From positions 248,001-312,000 of the forward strand of contig NZ_CP069791.1 in NCBI RefSeq assembly GCF_016894265.1: a DNA stretch of 64,000 bases. Reading direction: 5' to 3'. The position numbers and the translations under genes are program-made. A model generated the notes under the pieces. The model worked only from the letters and a program-made list of their open reading frames with translations. It was not told the DNA's origin and did not search any database. The first letter of the stretch is position 1. Every line of letters begins with the position of its first letter. Shown here piece by piece: positions 35,423-43,801 of the stretch. The DNA comes from Corynebacterium tuberculostearicum (GTDB taxonomy: Bacteria > Actinomycetota > Actinomycetes > Mycobacteriales > Mycobacteriaceae).

Positions 35423-35746
35423 ATGAGCGAAGTCACCACCGTCGACACCCAGGCCTTCGAAGAGGTTGTGCTCCAGAGCGAGGTCCCCGTTCTCGTGGAC
35501 TTCTGGGCAGCCTGGTGCGGCCCGTGCCGTGCGATCGCGCCGGTCCTGGACCAGATTGCAGCTGAGCAGGATGGAAAGCTCCTCATCGCCAAGCTCAATG
35601 TCGACGAGAACCCCGACATCGCCTCACGCTACAACATCAGTTCGATCCCTGTGATGAAGGTCTTCGACAAGGGTGAAATCGTGCGCGAGATCATTGGGGC
35701 GATGCCGAAGCCGCAGATCGAGCAACGCCTCGAAGGCATTATCTGA
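35423..35746 (+). CDS. trxA: Thioredoxin
   Basis: Cytoplasmic thiol-disulfide reductant of 107 aa with the active site WAAWCGPC (WCGPC, residues 31-35), the conserved NVDENPDIASRYNISSIPVM with cis-Pro, and KPQIEQRLEGII at the end. Under a CsoR-like box it would repair thiols oxidised by copper. It is the last gene of the metal island. Confidence 0.95.
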   Translation: MSEVTTVDTQAFEEVVLQSEVPVLVDFWAAWCGPCRAIAPVLDQIAAEQDGKLLIAKLNVDENPDIASRYNISSIPVMKVFDKGEIVREIIGAMPKPQIEQRLEGII

Positions 35747-35811
35747 GGCTCGGCCGTCGAACCGTTCCCGAACTCCGCCGACCGTTGCGCGGCAGTTGAT
35801 GGTCGCCCGAC

Positions 35812-36012
35812 TCAGCGTGATTGCATACGTAATGCAAGACTGCGCAGTGCAACGAGCGCTTGAAGTGGCAGGACCCCGTTACCGAAGGCGGTCTTCTGCT
35901 GATTTGCAGTCAGTCCGCCCATCGTGTCGGTAATCCATCTGACTGGCAGATCCATAAGCCATTCCACGAACTCCGGCGACGGGCGTGGCCCTCTGTCCTC
36001 GTTCATATACAC
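35812..36012 (-). pseudogene. C-terminal remnant of a DNA cytosine-5 methyltransferase
   Basis: About 67 codons reading RGPRPSPEFVEWLMDLPVRW, then LTANQQKTAFGNGVLPLQA and LALRMQ. This matches the end of phage- or plasmid-type m5C methyltransferases (the target-domain tail PRLNPxFVEWMMGLPxGW and motif X with GNGV). The catalytic domain is absent; the frame to its right is replaced by the RepA leader. It is non-functional and marks the right edge of the copper island. The gap 35747-35811 holds nothing recognisable. Confidence 0.7.
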
Positions 36013-36066
36013 CAAATACACGGTTTGCAAGAAGTTAAGCAGTGTCACCAGAAAAGGGATTCTTCC

Positions 36067-37017
36067 ATGGCACTGCCACCAGAAAAAATTGCTCAGCTTC
36101 AAGCAGCCCAAAAGACTGCCCAAGACCGAGAAGTTAATCAAGCAAAAGAACTTATAAACGCCCAAGACATTGGCTACACATCCAAACTCTTCGTCCAAGC
36201 ATTATTTCCATACCGCAAGACCGACGAAGAAAAACGAGTCATAGAGACAGCACAAGGCCGAATCGTTGTCTACGCCGATGGAGGATTGCCCTACGGCAAA
36301 TATCCCCGACTAATCATGGCCTACATCGTCACCCGTGCCGTGGAAAACGCAGGAAAGCTCAAAGCAGGCAAAATAGACCTTGAGCAAGCAGTCCGCATCC
36401 CTCTCGGACACTCCATGAACCACTTCCTCCAAGCCATCGGAGTAACTGGACGCGGCACAGGTGGCGCAACAGGGAACTTGGCCAATATCCGCGAGCAATT
36501 ATTGCGCCTGGCTGATGCTCGCGTGACCGTCAAAGAGGACGATGGCGTACGCGCACGTGGTAAACACACTCAAATTATGGATGAATGGGACTTATGGTTT
36601 GATGCACGCGACCCTAATCAGGGAAGCTTCATCGAGTCCTACATCAAACTCACGCCACAATTTTTCCAGCACATTGTCGAAGCCCCCATCCCTATCGACC
36701 TTGCTGTACTACGCCAGCTCACCAAGCCACGGTCAATGGACATTTATATCTGGCTAACGGTCAAGCAGTTTTGGCTTAGCAAAAACAACCGAGACTCCTA
36801 CCTTTTTACCTGGGACATGATGGCACAAAGCTTCGCCACCAAAGAGCTAGTATCAGGGCAAGACTGGGTGAACTTCCGCAACGAAATCAAGAAAGCCATC
36901 CACGATGTTCAGGCGATATGGCGTAATTGTGGAATAAAAGCCGACCTCGATGGAGTCACCGTCACTAAGACATCTCCCTCAGTTGAGAAAAAACCGCCAC
37001 GTCCGCAGCTGGATTAA
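36067..37017 (+). CDS. repA: Plasmid replication protein RepA (RepA_C family)
   Basis: Replication initiator of 316 aa, unrelated to the replicase at 18944. Recognisable parts: LFPYRKTDE, LPYGKYPRLIMAYIVTRAVEN, RIPLGHSMNHFLQAIGVTG, GTGGATGNLANIREQLLRLADA and AVLRQLTKPRSMDIYIWLTV. This is the RepA family of Gram-positive and actinobacterial plasmids. AAAAGGGATTCTTCC precedes the ATG. A terminator and two iterons follow, so the gene looks intact and could support replication. Confidence 0.85.
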   Translation: MALPPEKIAQLQAAQKTAQDREVNQAKELINAQDIGYTSKLFVQALFPYRKTDEEKRVIETAQGRIVVYADGGLPYGKYPRLIMAYIVTRAVENAGKLKAGKIDLEQAVRIPLGHSMNHFLQAIGVTGRGTGGATGNLANIREQLLRLADARVTVKEDDGVRARGKHTQIMDEWDLWFDARDPNQGSFIESYIKLTPQFFQHIVEAPIPIDLAVLRQLTKPRSMDIYIWLTVKQFWLSKNNRDSYLFTWDMMAQSFATKELVSGQDWVNFRNEIKKAIHDVQAIWRNCGIKADLDGVTVTKTSPSVEKKPPRPQLD

Positions 37018-37033
37018 TACTCATCAACGAGTG

Positions 37034-37053
37034 AGCGCCCCCTTGTGGGCGCT
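37034..37053 (+). terminator. Rho-independent terminator after repA
   Basis: AGCGCCC (37034-37040) pairs with GGGCGCT (37047-37053) around CCTTGT, followed by TTCTTT. It stands 17 bases after the repA stop. Confidence 0.85.
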
Positions 37054-37071
37054 TTCTTTATGCCCTGGTCA

Positions 37072-37115
37072 GGCTGCGCATATTTACCAATACGGCTGCG
37101 CATATTTACCAATAT
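37072..37115 (+). repeat. Two iteron-like direct repeats after repA
   Basis: A 21-base unit beginning GGCTGCGCATATTTACCAAT is present at 37072-37092 and again at 37094-37114, a spacing of 22 bases or two helical turns. Position next to repA and the AT-rich sequence after it suggest RepA binding sites of the origin. The following 37116-37279 stretch shares GCTTATAACTATA and CTGTAGA-ACTATATCC elements with 46482-46512. Confidence 0.7.
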
Positions 37116-37279
37116 CCAAGCAGTTATCCACAGGGCTTGAACTGGGATTTTATCTATTTCCCCTGGTCGCTTATAACTATAAACTGTAGAACTATATCCA
37201 GCAGGGGTAAACCAACCAGTCAACGCTAACGCTAACTAGTAAATAAGATTCCATCGTGGCTCACGCCCTCACTAACGTT

Positions 37280-37504
37280 CGGTTGTGCTGCCGCCCAAAT
37301 CAAAGATTTGGTTGCCACCGAGACAACCTGGACTACTCACTGACCACAGCCTCCAGGACTACAGATAACCAAAGAATCTTTAAAGAGAACTCTCACAAAG
37401 GAACCCCAATAATTTCATCCTTACTGTCAATGCTCACTGGAGTGGGCACGCCCTTGTTACTTTTGTCGAAGCTCCGCAGAATAGTTTGTAGACCGCTCCC
37501 TCCC
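37280..37504. repeat. Plasmid repeat, copy B
   Basis: Related over its length to 20120-20345: CCAAATCAAAGATTTGGTTG, GACCACAGCCTCCAGGACTA, TCAATGCTCACTGGAGTG, TTTTGTCGAAGCTCCGCA. The match stops at about 37503 and picks up again at about 39181 (CCCCCGGACGG, compared with CCCCCGAACGG in copy A). This break locates the IS110 insertion. Confidence 0.7.
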
Positions 37505-37832
37505 ATTACGTTGTTGGCAGTTCCGCTTGAAGGGGCCCAGGATTCGTACTCCTAGCCCCATGCTGGGGCAGGTTATGTTTATCTGCGTTCCTTCTGCCTT
37601 GTGGCAGTGGAACTAGTCGCTGGCTTCGGTATGGCTTGTTTTCGTCCCTGTCTGAAAATGATCCGGGGGGTGATGCCACCGAAGGCAGTGACATACTCCA
37701 GACTGCTAATAGGAACCTGACCCGCACAGAATGTGCGAAGTCTCAAAGTAATGTGGATGCCAGCGTGAAGTATGTCCGACCACCAGCGATGAAATAAGTC
37801 CCATACTCATTCAATTCGCTAGGAGGTCTAGC
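37505..37832 (+). ncRNA. Candidate bridge RNA region of the IS110 element
   Basis: The left noncoding end of IS110-type elements is known to encode a structured guide (bridge/seek) RNA. Here 37505-37832 has no gene and contains short hairpins such as TAGCCCCATGCTGGGGCA and CTTCTGCCTTGTGGCAG. The exact transcript and its guide loops are not determined; the assignment rests on family and position. Confidence 0.4.
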
Positions 37833-39041
37833 ATGACCTACGACTATGTCATCGGCATGGACGTCGGTAAATATTTTCACCACGCTTGCGTCTTAGATAT
37901 CGACGGCACCCAGGTGCTATCTAAGCGCATCAACCAAAACGAAAAATCCCTGCGCACACTGTTTTCAACGTTCAGCGCACACGACCACAAAGTCCTTGTC
38001 GTCGTGGACCAGCCAAATAACATTGGTCGACTAACTGTCGCAGTTGCTCAAGATATCGGAATCGACGTGCGCTACCTTCCCGGTTTGGCTATGCGTCAAC
38101 TCTCACGCATCCACGCTGGCAATGCCAAAACTGATATCCGGGACGCCTATATCATTGCCCACGCTGCAAAGAACCTTCCGGAGTCCCTCCGCAGCGTCGA
38201 CCGTGTCGAAGAAGCTTTCCTCCAGTTGAAGGTCCTCAACGGTATCGACGAAGACTTAGCGCGGTCCTACACCAGGCTCATCAATCAGATTCGAAGTGCA
38301 CTAGTAGGCTGCTACCCGCAATTCGAACAGGCCCTTCGCGGTCAGATAATCCACCGCAAGTGGGTTCTGCACCTACTTGCGCGCTACGGTGGACCGACCA
38401 AGGTAAAGCGCCTAGGTAAGGCCAAGGCAGCTGCCTTTGCTCGACGATATAAGGCACGCAATCCCGAACCTGTCCTCGATGCCATATTCGCTGCTATCTC
38501 TGAGCAAACAGTCACCATTGCAGGTGCGCACTATGCCGAAATGGGCATAGCAATGTCGGCGAAAGACGCACTCTTAAAACTCGAACATCGCAAACAAATC
38601 GAGCAGGAAGTCATCGAGCTCATCAACGACATCCCCCACACTCAAATCCTGCTATCCATGCCAGGAATCGGACCAAAGACGGCAGCACAAATTCTCATGA
38701 CCGCGGGCGACATGTCCGACTTTCCGTCAGCTGGGCACTTGGCCTCTTACGCTGGTTTGTCGCCCCGAACGAATCAGTCCGGAACCTCGATCATGTCGAA
38801 CTCACTGAACCGTGCCGGCAATAAAAAATTAAAGAACGCCCTATGGCAATCATCTTTTGCATCCATCAGATTCCACGAGCGTTCCCGGCAATTCTATGAA
38901 CGAAAGCGCCGTGATGGCAAGAGACACAACGCCGCAGTAGTGGCACTAGCCCGCAGACGGCTCAACGTCCTCTACGCCATGATGCGCAACCACGAGCGCT
39001 ACCGCGATCCCGCCTTACAACAGGAAGGAATCGCAGCCTAA
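37833..39041 (+). CDS. IS110-family transposase (DEDD type)
   Basis: Transposase of 402 aa. The N-terminal RuvC-like DEDD domain begins YVIGMDVGKYFHHACVLD and includes VLVVVDQPNNIG and the AKTDIRDAYIIAH segment. The C-terminal Transposase_20 domain has LLSMPGIGPKTAAQILMTAGD and SYAGLSPRTNQSGTS, with the Ser thought to act in strand exchange nearby. TAGGAGGTCTAGC is a strong ribosome binding site. It looks intact. Confidence 0.95.
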   Translation: MTYDYVIGMDVGKYFHHACVLDIDGTQVLSKRINQNEKSLRTLFSTFSAHDHKVLVVVDQPNNIGRLTVAVAQDIGIDVRYLPGLAMRQLSRIHAGNAKTDIRDAYIIAHAAKNLPESLRSVDRVEEAFLQLKVLNGIDEDLARSYTRLINQIRSALVGCYPQFEQALRGQIIHRKWVLHLLARYGGPTKVKRLGKAKAAAFARRYKARNPEPVLDAIFAAISEQTVTIAGAHYAEMGIAMSAKDALLKLEHRKQIEQEVIELINDIPHTQILLSMPGIGPKTAAQILMTAGDMSDFPSAGHLASYAGLSPRTNQSGTSIMSNSLNRAGNKKLKNALWQSSFASIRFHERSRQFYERKRRDGKRHNAAVVALARRRLNVLYAMMRNHERYRDPALQQEGIAA

Positions 39042-39057
39042 ACACCAAGAACGAAAC

Positions 39058-39083
39058 AGCCGACTGGGAAAACCCAGTCGGCT
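39058..39083 (+). terminator. Hairpin after the IS110 transposase
   Basis: AGCCGACTGGG (39058-39068), loop AAAA, then CCCAGTCGGCT (39073-39083): a perfect 11-base stem 17 bases after the transposase stop. No long T run. Confidence 0.65.
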
Positions 39084-39203
39084 AGCAGGCATGCCCGAAA
39101 ACCACACGACCAAACAACCCCGTAGAGAGAATCCGCCCCCGATTTCTCCACCCGCGAGGTTGACAACCTATATAGGAACACCCCCCCGGACGGTCACTGT
39201 CAC

Positions 39204-39241
39204 ACTCAAGCCCTGCCTCTAGCCCCTCAGGCAGGGCTTGA
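39204..39241. terminator. 14-bp perfect hairpin, copy B
   Basis: CTCAAGCCCTGCCT (39204-39217) and AGGCAGGGCTTGAG (39228-39241) with a 10-base loop. It is the counterpart of 20359-20400; where the stems differ, both sides change together. It ends right at the stop of the small gene at 39247, so it can terminate that gene. Confidence 0.65.
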
Positions 39242-39246
39242 GCGAT

Positions 39247-39483
39247 TTAGTGCTTCTTGAGTTGATTCAGCACGAATGCTTCGGCTTCTTCGGTGGCCTG
39301 TGTGGACGCTTCCAGCGCTGTAATAAGCGCACGTTGTTGTTGACCATCGAGCCTGTCCCAATCTGCTCGCAGAGCACTGACAATACGTGCGATTGCCATC
39401 TCTCCACCACTGAGTGTGCCGTTGTTTGACCCTAACGACGGCACACCAGCTTGGCGCAACAGCTCATCAATTGGGCGAGTCAT
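39247..39483 (-). CDS. Small protein downstream of the type ISP gene
   Basis: Protein of 78 aa from the ATG at 39483: MTRPIDELLRQAGVPS, then GGEMAIARIVSALRADWDRLDGQQQRALITALEA. It resembles the C-terminal part of the small protein at 59603, which has GQQALGRIVQALLADADGLDG. The shared pattern suggests a small helical family carried by corynebacterial mobile DNA. It follows the type ISP restriction-modification remnant in the same direction. Function unknown. Confidence 0.55.
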   Translation of the reverse strand: MTRPIDELLRQAGVPSLGSNNGTLSGGEMAIARIVSALRADWDRLDGQQQRALITALEASTQATEEAEAFVLNQLKKH

Positions 39484-39552
39484 GACGTTATTGTTGCACA
39501 CTGCTTCGACATAATCTCCTGGCTTTCGAACAAATGTCTAATAGCCAGAATT

Positions 39553-39907
39553 TTAAAATAGATCGCCTGGAAAGTGTGGTTTCCGATCTTTATTTTCTGC
39601 TGGCCACTGCACCCCATGAAAGGCTAATTCGTCTTTAGTTAGTTGTTCGCCAGCAATGATTTGCTCCAGGAGTTCCTTCTGTTCAGCTTCGAGCTGAATT
39701 AAATGGGTAAGCGTAACTAGCAGTTCGTGAAACTGTCTTGACCATTGTGTCGGCCAGCTTGTGGTGATGATGTCATCGAGTGGTGAGGACTTTCTGCCTT
39801 TAGGTTTTTTACGGCGATAACCTACCCAGGATTTGATTGTGGAGTTTCCACCCACTGTGTAGTTCCACACGGCTGGTGACACATTCGACCAGCTGCCCTT
39901 GCCTAGA
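39553..39907 (-). pseudogene. Type ISP restriction-modification enzyme, C-terminal end
   Basis: Carries the last about 118 residues: NVSPAVWNYTVGGNSTIKSW, KPKGRKSSPLDDI, ITTSWPTQWSRQFHELL and the helical end. The VWNYxVGG and SSPLDDI motifs are typical of the C-terminus of LlaBIII-like type ISP enzymes. The IS3 element at 39908 separates it from its upstream part; with one copy of the TAGA duplication the frame continues into 41231-41278 and on to 42714-43801. Confidence 0.75.
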
Positions 39908-39967
39908 TGAGGTTACCCTCGTTTAGTGGACACCCTATTTGTGCGGATCTTGTGTCCGTAGGAGAGG

Positions 39968-40285
39968 ATGTTCATTGTGAGTCAACAGCGCAAGAAGTAC
40001 ACGCCGGAGTACCGGCGTGAAGCCGCGAACTTGGTAATCGAGTCAGAGCGCCCGATCGCTCATGTGGCTAAGGAGATTGGCGTCTCCGCCGGGCTTTTAG
40101 GCCGGTGGGTCAAACTCGAGCGTGAACGCCGAGGGGCCTCGGATGGGATGAGTGAGGCGGATCTTCGTGCTGAGAATGCTCGTCTGCGCCGTGAGTTGGC
40201 GGAAGCCAAGATGGATAATGAGTTTTTGTCAAAAGCGACAGCCTTCTTCGCCGCGAAGCAACGCGAGCAGAAAAGTTCGAATTGA
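39968..40285 (+). CDS. IS3-family transposase OrfA (helix-turn-helix)
   Basis: Protein of 105 aa: YTPEYRREAANLVIESERPIAHVAKEIGVS is the HTH_Tnp_1 DNA-binding domain, followed by a leucine-zipper-like helix ENARLRRELAEAKMDNEFL. The end overlaps OrfB, so an OrfAB fusion by programmed frameshift is likely. Same protein as at 50337. Confidence 0.93.
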   Translation: MFIVSQQRKKYTPEYRREAANLVIESERPIAHVAKEIGVSAGLLGRWVKLERERRGASDGMSEADLRAENARLRRELAEAKMDNEFLSKATAFFAAKQREQKSSN

Positions 40286-41184
40286 TGCAGCAGGAGAAGG
40301 CAAACTACAGCATCAAACGCATGGCACGGCTATTAAAAGTGTCTCGGTCTGGATACTACAAATGGGCTGATACGCAGCAGAAACGACTATCCGGAAAAGA
40401 TAATCGTGCAACATTTTACGATGACGTTGACCGCAAGATTCATCAGATCTGGAAAGACTCCGATGAGGTTTATGGTGCTCCCCGGATCACCGCAGAACTT
40501 ACCGAGCGTTACCGGATCACCCTGAATCGCAAGACTGTGGCTAAGCGGATGCGCCTGATGGGAATTGAAGGGATTTCACCGCGTGCCTTTGTCCCGGTGA
40601 CAACGATTCAAGCTAAGCGTCAGTCGAGTCTTCCTGACCTGGTCAAGCGCGTGTTTGATACTGGTGATCTCAACCGAGTGTGGATGTCGGATATTACCTA
40701 CCTACGCACCAGCGAGGGATGGTTGTACTTGTGTGCGGTCCGCGACGGCCATTCCCGCAGGGTGCTGGGCTGGGCGATGGATAGCGTTCAAGATACATGC
40801 CTGGTCGAACGGGCCCTGCGGATGGCATATACACTGCGCGGTGACGTTCCTGATGGGCTGGTGTTCCACGCTGACCGCGGAACGCAATTTACCAGCGAGA
40901 AGCTCTGGGAAGTCTGCCATAACCTGGGCATTGCTCAGTCTGTGGGGCGTACTGGTGTGTGCTTTGATAACGCGATGGCTGAGTCGTTCTGGTCGACGCT
41001 TAAAACCGAGTTCTACGACCGTAAGCGTTGGCCTACCCGCGATGCTGCGCGCAAGGCCGTTGCCTACTGGATGGAAGTCGTTTACAACCGTCGGCGCCGG
41101 CACTCTGCACTAGGAATGGTCAGTCCCGTCGACTTCGAAAACCACATTGGTCTAACCACCAGTAGAAAAGAAATAGCTGCCTAA
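40285..41184 (+). CDS. IS3-family transposase OrfB (DDE integrase)
   Basis: Catalytic subunit of about 299 aa with an HTH_21 segment (YGAPRITAELTERY) and an rve domain: VWMSDITYLRT (first Asp), LVFHADRGTQFTS (second Asp) and FDNAMAESFWSTLKTEF (Glu). Intact. A TTG three bases upstream is another possible start. Confidence 0.93.
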   Translation: MQQEKANYSIKRMARLLKVSRSGYYKWADTQQKRLSGKDNRATFYDDVDRKIHQIWKDSDEVYGAPRITAELTERYRITLNRKTVAKRMRLMGIEGISPRAFVPVTTIQAKRQSSLPDLVKRVFDTGDLNRVWMSDITYLRTSEGWLYLCAVRDGHSRRVLGWAMDSVQDTCLVERALRMAYTLRGDVPDGLVFHADRGTQFTSEKLWEVCHNLGIAQSVGRTGVCFDNAMAESFWSTLKTEFYDRKRWPTRDAARKAVAYWMEVVYNRRRRHSALGMVSPVDFENHIGLTTSRKEIAA

Positions 41185-41230
41185 ACACTAGGTAGCCCCA
41201 CTACGTGTCCACGAATTGCGGTCAACCCCA

Positions 41231-41278
41231 TAGATAAATAGTTTGGGTTGTCTCGTCGTAGGTAACATCGTCCGGCAT
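41231..41278 (-). pseudogene. Short type ISP fragment between two IS elements
   Basis: 48 bases left between the IS3 and IS256 insertions. On the minus strand they read DDVTYDETTQTIYL, which joins in frame to GVGMP on one side (42714) and to GKGSWSNVSP on the other (39907). This is direct evidence that both elements jumped into one continuous gene. Confidence 0.72.
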
Positions 41279-42713
41279 GAGAGTGTCTGATGGTTTGTGT
41301 GTGGGAACCGATCCCGCATAAGGAGATAAGCCAGAATGACTACTGTGACAAGACGAGATCCGGCCGATAAGGCCAAGATTGATGCGATTGAAAAGAAGCT
41401 TCTTGCTAACCCTGAAATCGCGAAACTGATTGACGACCTAGGCACGTCCACAACGGATGCCAATGACCTGGTTCGCGGCATGCTGCAAGCCTCGATTACT
41501 AGGGGTTTGAATGCCGAGATGGATGCCCACCTCGGCTACGAGTCTGGTGATAGGAGCGGCAAAGCTGCAGCTGGGACAGACAATCACCGCAACGGGTCGT
41601 ACACAAAGACCGTGGATTCTAACTACGGGCCGGTCACCGTGGATATCCCCAGAGACAGGACTGGGACGTTTATCCCAACTATGGTCCCTAAAGGCTCGAG
41701 ACGTTTAACTGATGTCGATGACATGATTGTCAGCTTGTACGCCGGTGGGATGACAATCAGGGATATCCAGCACCACATGGCAACGGCGATGCGGGTTGAT
41801 ATCTCCCATGAGACGATTTCAGCGGTTACTGACGCCGTCTTGGATGAGGTTATGGTCTGGCAAAACCGCCAGCTAGATGAGTTCTACCCGGTCATTTTCC
41901 TGGACGCGCTGCGCATTAAAGTCCGCGATGGCGGCCGGGTAGTCAACAAGAGTGCGTACATGGCAATCGGTGTGGACCTTGACGGCATCAAACACATTTT
42001 AGGATTGTGGATTGCCAAAGAAGAAGGCGCTTCATTTTGGGCGCAGGTATGCGCCAATCTTTCTAACCGTGGTGTCAAAGACGTCTTTATCGTCTGCTGT
42101 GACGGGCTGAAAGGCCTACCAGAAGCAGTCGAGGCAACCTGGCCGAACTCTATGGTGCAAACCTGTATCGTGCACCTGATACGTGCCGCGAACCGGTGGG
42201 TAGCCTACGGGGATCGCCGGGCTGTATCAGCCGCGTTGAAGAAGGTCTACACCGCCACAGACGAGTCCACAGCTAGGGCTGCTTTAGCCGAATTCGAGGC
42301 TTCCGAGCTGGGTGAGAAGTATCCCCGCTCAGTCAAGGTCTGGCAGGACGCGTGGGCGCGGTTTGTCCCGTTTCTGCAGTTCCCACCAGCAGCTAGGAAG
42401 GTGATCTATACGACGAACTCCATTGAATCTTTTAACAATGAGCTGCGTAAAGCTACTCGCAACAGGGTGCAGTTCACCAACGATGAATCAGCCCTAAAGA
42501 CGCTGTGGTTGATGATCTGCAATATTGAAGACAAGCGAGCCGCCAAGAGAGCAAAGCAAGGTAAACGAGTCTCAAGAACAGCCGGCAGACTCATGGAAGG
42601 AGCCCGAGTATCCGGCTGGAAACAAGCCATCAACCAAATGGCCGTGGCCTACCCCGACCGCTTCGACAAATACCTATAAACCCAGCCCCACACACAAACA
42701 ACTTGACACGCTC
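41279..42713 (+). mobile_element. IS256-family insertion sequence, copy 2
   Basis: Element of 1435 bp with ends GAGAGTGTC and GACACGCTC, flanked by a perfect 8-base target duplication TCCGGCAT (41271-41278 and 42714-42721). It is a true transposition event, inserted in the type ISP gene. Copy 1 lies inverted at 17509-18943. Confidence 0.95.
41336..42679 (+). CDS. IS256-family transposase, copy 2
   Basis: Protein of 447 aa, almost identical to that at 17543 (start MTTVTRRDP instead of MTTVARRDP). The DDE region VIFLDALRIKV, CCDGLKGLPEA and TTNSIESFNNELRK is intact, so this copy is likely active. GGAGATAAGCCAGA precedes the ATG. Confidence 0.95.
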   Translation: MTTVTRRDPADKAKIDAIEKKLLANPEIAKLIDDLGTSTTDANDLVRGMLQASITRGLNAEMDAHLGYESGDRSGKAAAGTDNHRNGSYTKTVDSNYGPVTVDIPRDRTGTFIPTMVPKGSRRLTDVDDMIVSLYAGGMTIRDIQHHMATAMRVDISHETISAVTDAVLDEVMVWQNRQLDEFYPVIFLDALRIKVRDGGRVVNKSAYMAIGVDLDGIKHILGLWIAKEEGASFWAQVCANLSNRGVKDVFIVCCDGLKGLPEAVEATWPNSMVQTCIVHLIRAANRWVAYGDRRAVSAALKKVYTATDESTARAALAEFEASELGEKYPRSVKVWQDAWARFVPFLQFPPAARKVIYTTNSIESFNNELRKATRNRVQFTNDESALKTLWLMICNIEDKRAAKRAKQGKRVSRTAGRLMEGARVSGWKQAINQMAVAYPDRFDKYL

Positions 42714-43801
42714 TCCGGCATTCCAACACCAACGGCAGTGTCATAGGTTGGCAGCGGCAGCGTGCTTTCAACATCAAACAGACTCTTTGCGTTATTCGGT
42801 GCGTGCCCACGGTCGCCAAAAGTATGTAGCCAGATAATGAACTGACCAATTTCTACAGCCTTATCCCACAGCTCTACATCGACGGTAAGTGGCACACGAT
42901 TGCCGCTATAATGCAGTTCTTCATCAAATGCTTCTACATATCCAGGGTGGGCGGAAATACCTGCAATATAAGCAGTAAGTTTTTGTACCGTAATCTCTCT
43001 ACCGAAGCGCTCCGATAATGCTGCTAGCAGCCCAGGAGCAACGTTAGGTTGACCATCAGGGTGCAACATAGGAAGCGCTCGCCCACCGTCGCTTCCTTTG
43101 AAGCTGTTCATATCGGGGATCAAGCTAGAAAACATAAGGCCAGGGCCAGATTTGGGGTGACGCGAATGAAATTCAACTAGGAATACTTGTTCTGAAGAGC
43201 GTGCCGCCCATAGATCTGGCCTTGCCCTGTCCAGGACACGACTATCGGCAATGATGTACTGGCGGTCAAAAGACCTATACCCCACTTCAACGATTGTTGG
43301 GCGGCTTGGCCACTCCACACTGACCAAGGGGTGTCCAGTGTCTTGTTCAGTATCTAAACCAGGTAAAGGAGATTTTGAAGCATCAATTTTTGTAGAGCTA
43401 GTTTCTTTGGATAATTCTCGTTTTCTCTCCAGGCTTGTTTCTTGTATGAGTTCATCCCAACGCTGCTCTAGGATGGCGCGTTCTGGTGCGTACACCCAGG
43501 TTTTGTTTGGTTTAACCCCAGGCGCAGTCCATGGATACATATCGTTGAGCGCTGGGTAATGTCCCCATTGCTCATTAGTTTTAGGAGTAAATCCAGCGTC
43601 CCAACTATCACCAGTGTCTTGAAAACTGTCACTGTCGAGGTCAAGGTCCCTGAGTTCACTGAACTTTTCTTCCCGAGTGCCATGTAGGTCGATGTATTTA
43701 ATCTCAGCTGGTTCGGCTTCGTCGTTGGTTGCGTCCCCTAACGTGGTGTATCTGTAGCCCGCGGTAAGTCTTGTGCCGGTGTGCATGAAGGCGACCATCG
43801 C
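42714..43801 (-). pseudogene. Type ISP restriction-modification enzyme, target-recognition part
   Basis: About 360 codons of a LlaBIII-like enzyme: IKYIDLHGTREEKFSELRD, WVYAPERAILEQRWDELI, SVEWPSRPTIVEVGYRSFDRQ, ADSRVLDRARPDLWAARS, MFSSLIPDMNSFKGSDGG, QKLTAYIAGISAHPGYVEAF and VPLTVDVELWDKAVEIGQFI. These are the post-methyltransferase and target-recognition segments. The upstream helicase and methyltransferase domains (over 1000 residues) are missing: the frame is cut at 43801 by another IS end. The gene cannot be active as it stands. Confidence 0.78.

Larger units (their letters stand above)
37505..39180 (+). mobile_element. IS110-family insertion sequence
   Basis: About 1.68 kb inserted in plasmid repeat copy B; the limits come from comparing the two repeat copies, so they are good to about 5-10 bases. 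It has no obvious terminal inverted repeats, normal for IS110. It has about 330 noncoding bases before the transposase and about 140 after it. Confidence 0.7.
39908..41230 (+). mobile_element. IS3-family element, copy 1 of the 1323-bp type
   Basis: Element bounded by TGAGGTTACC at the left and GGTCAACCCCA at the right; the ends are imperfect inverted repeats of about 26 bases sharing GTGGACAC. It is flanked by the 4-base target duplication TAGA (39904-39907 and 41231-41234). An inverted copy of the same length lies at 49392-50714. Confidence 0.92.
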
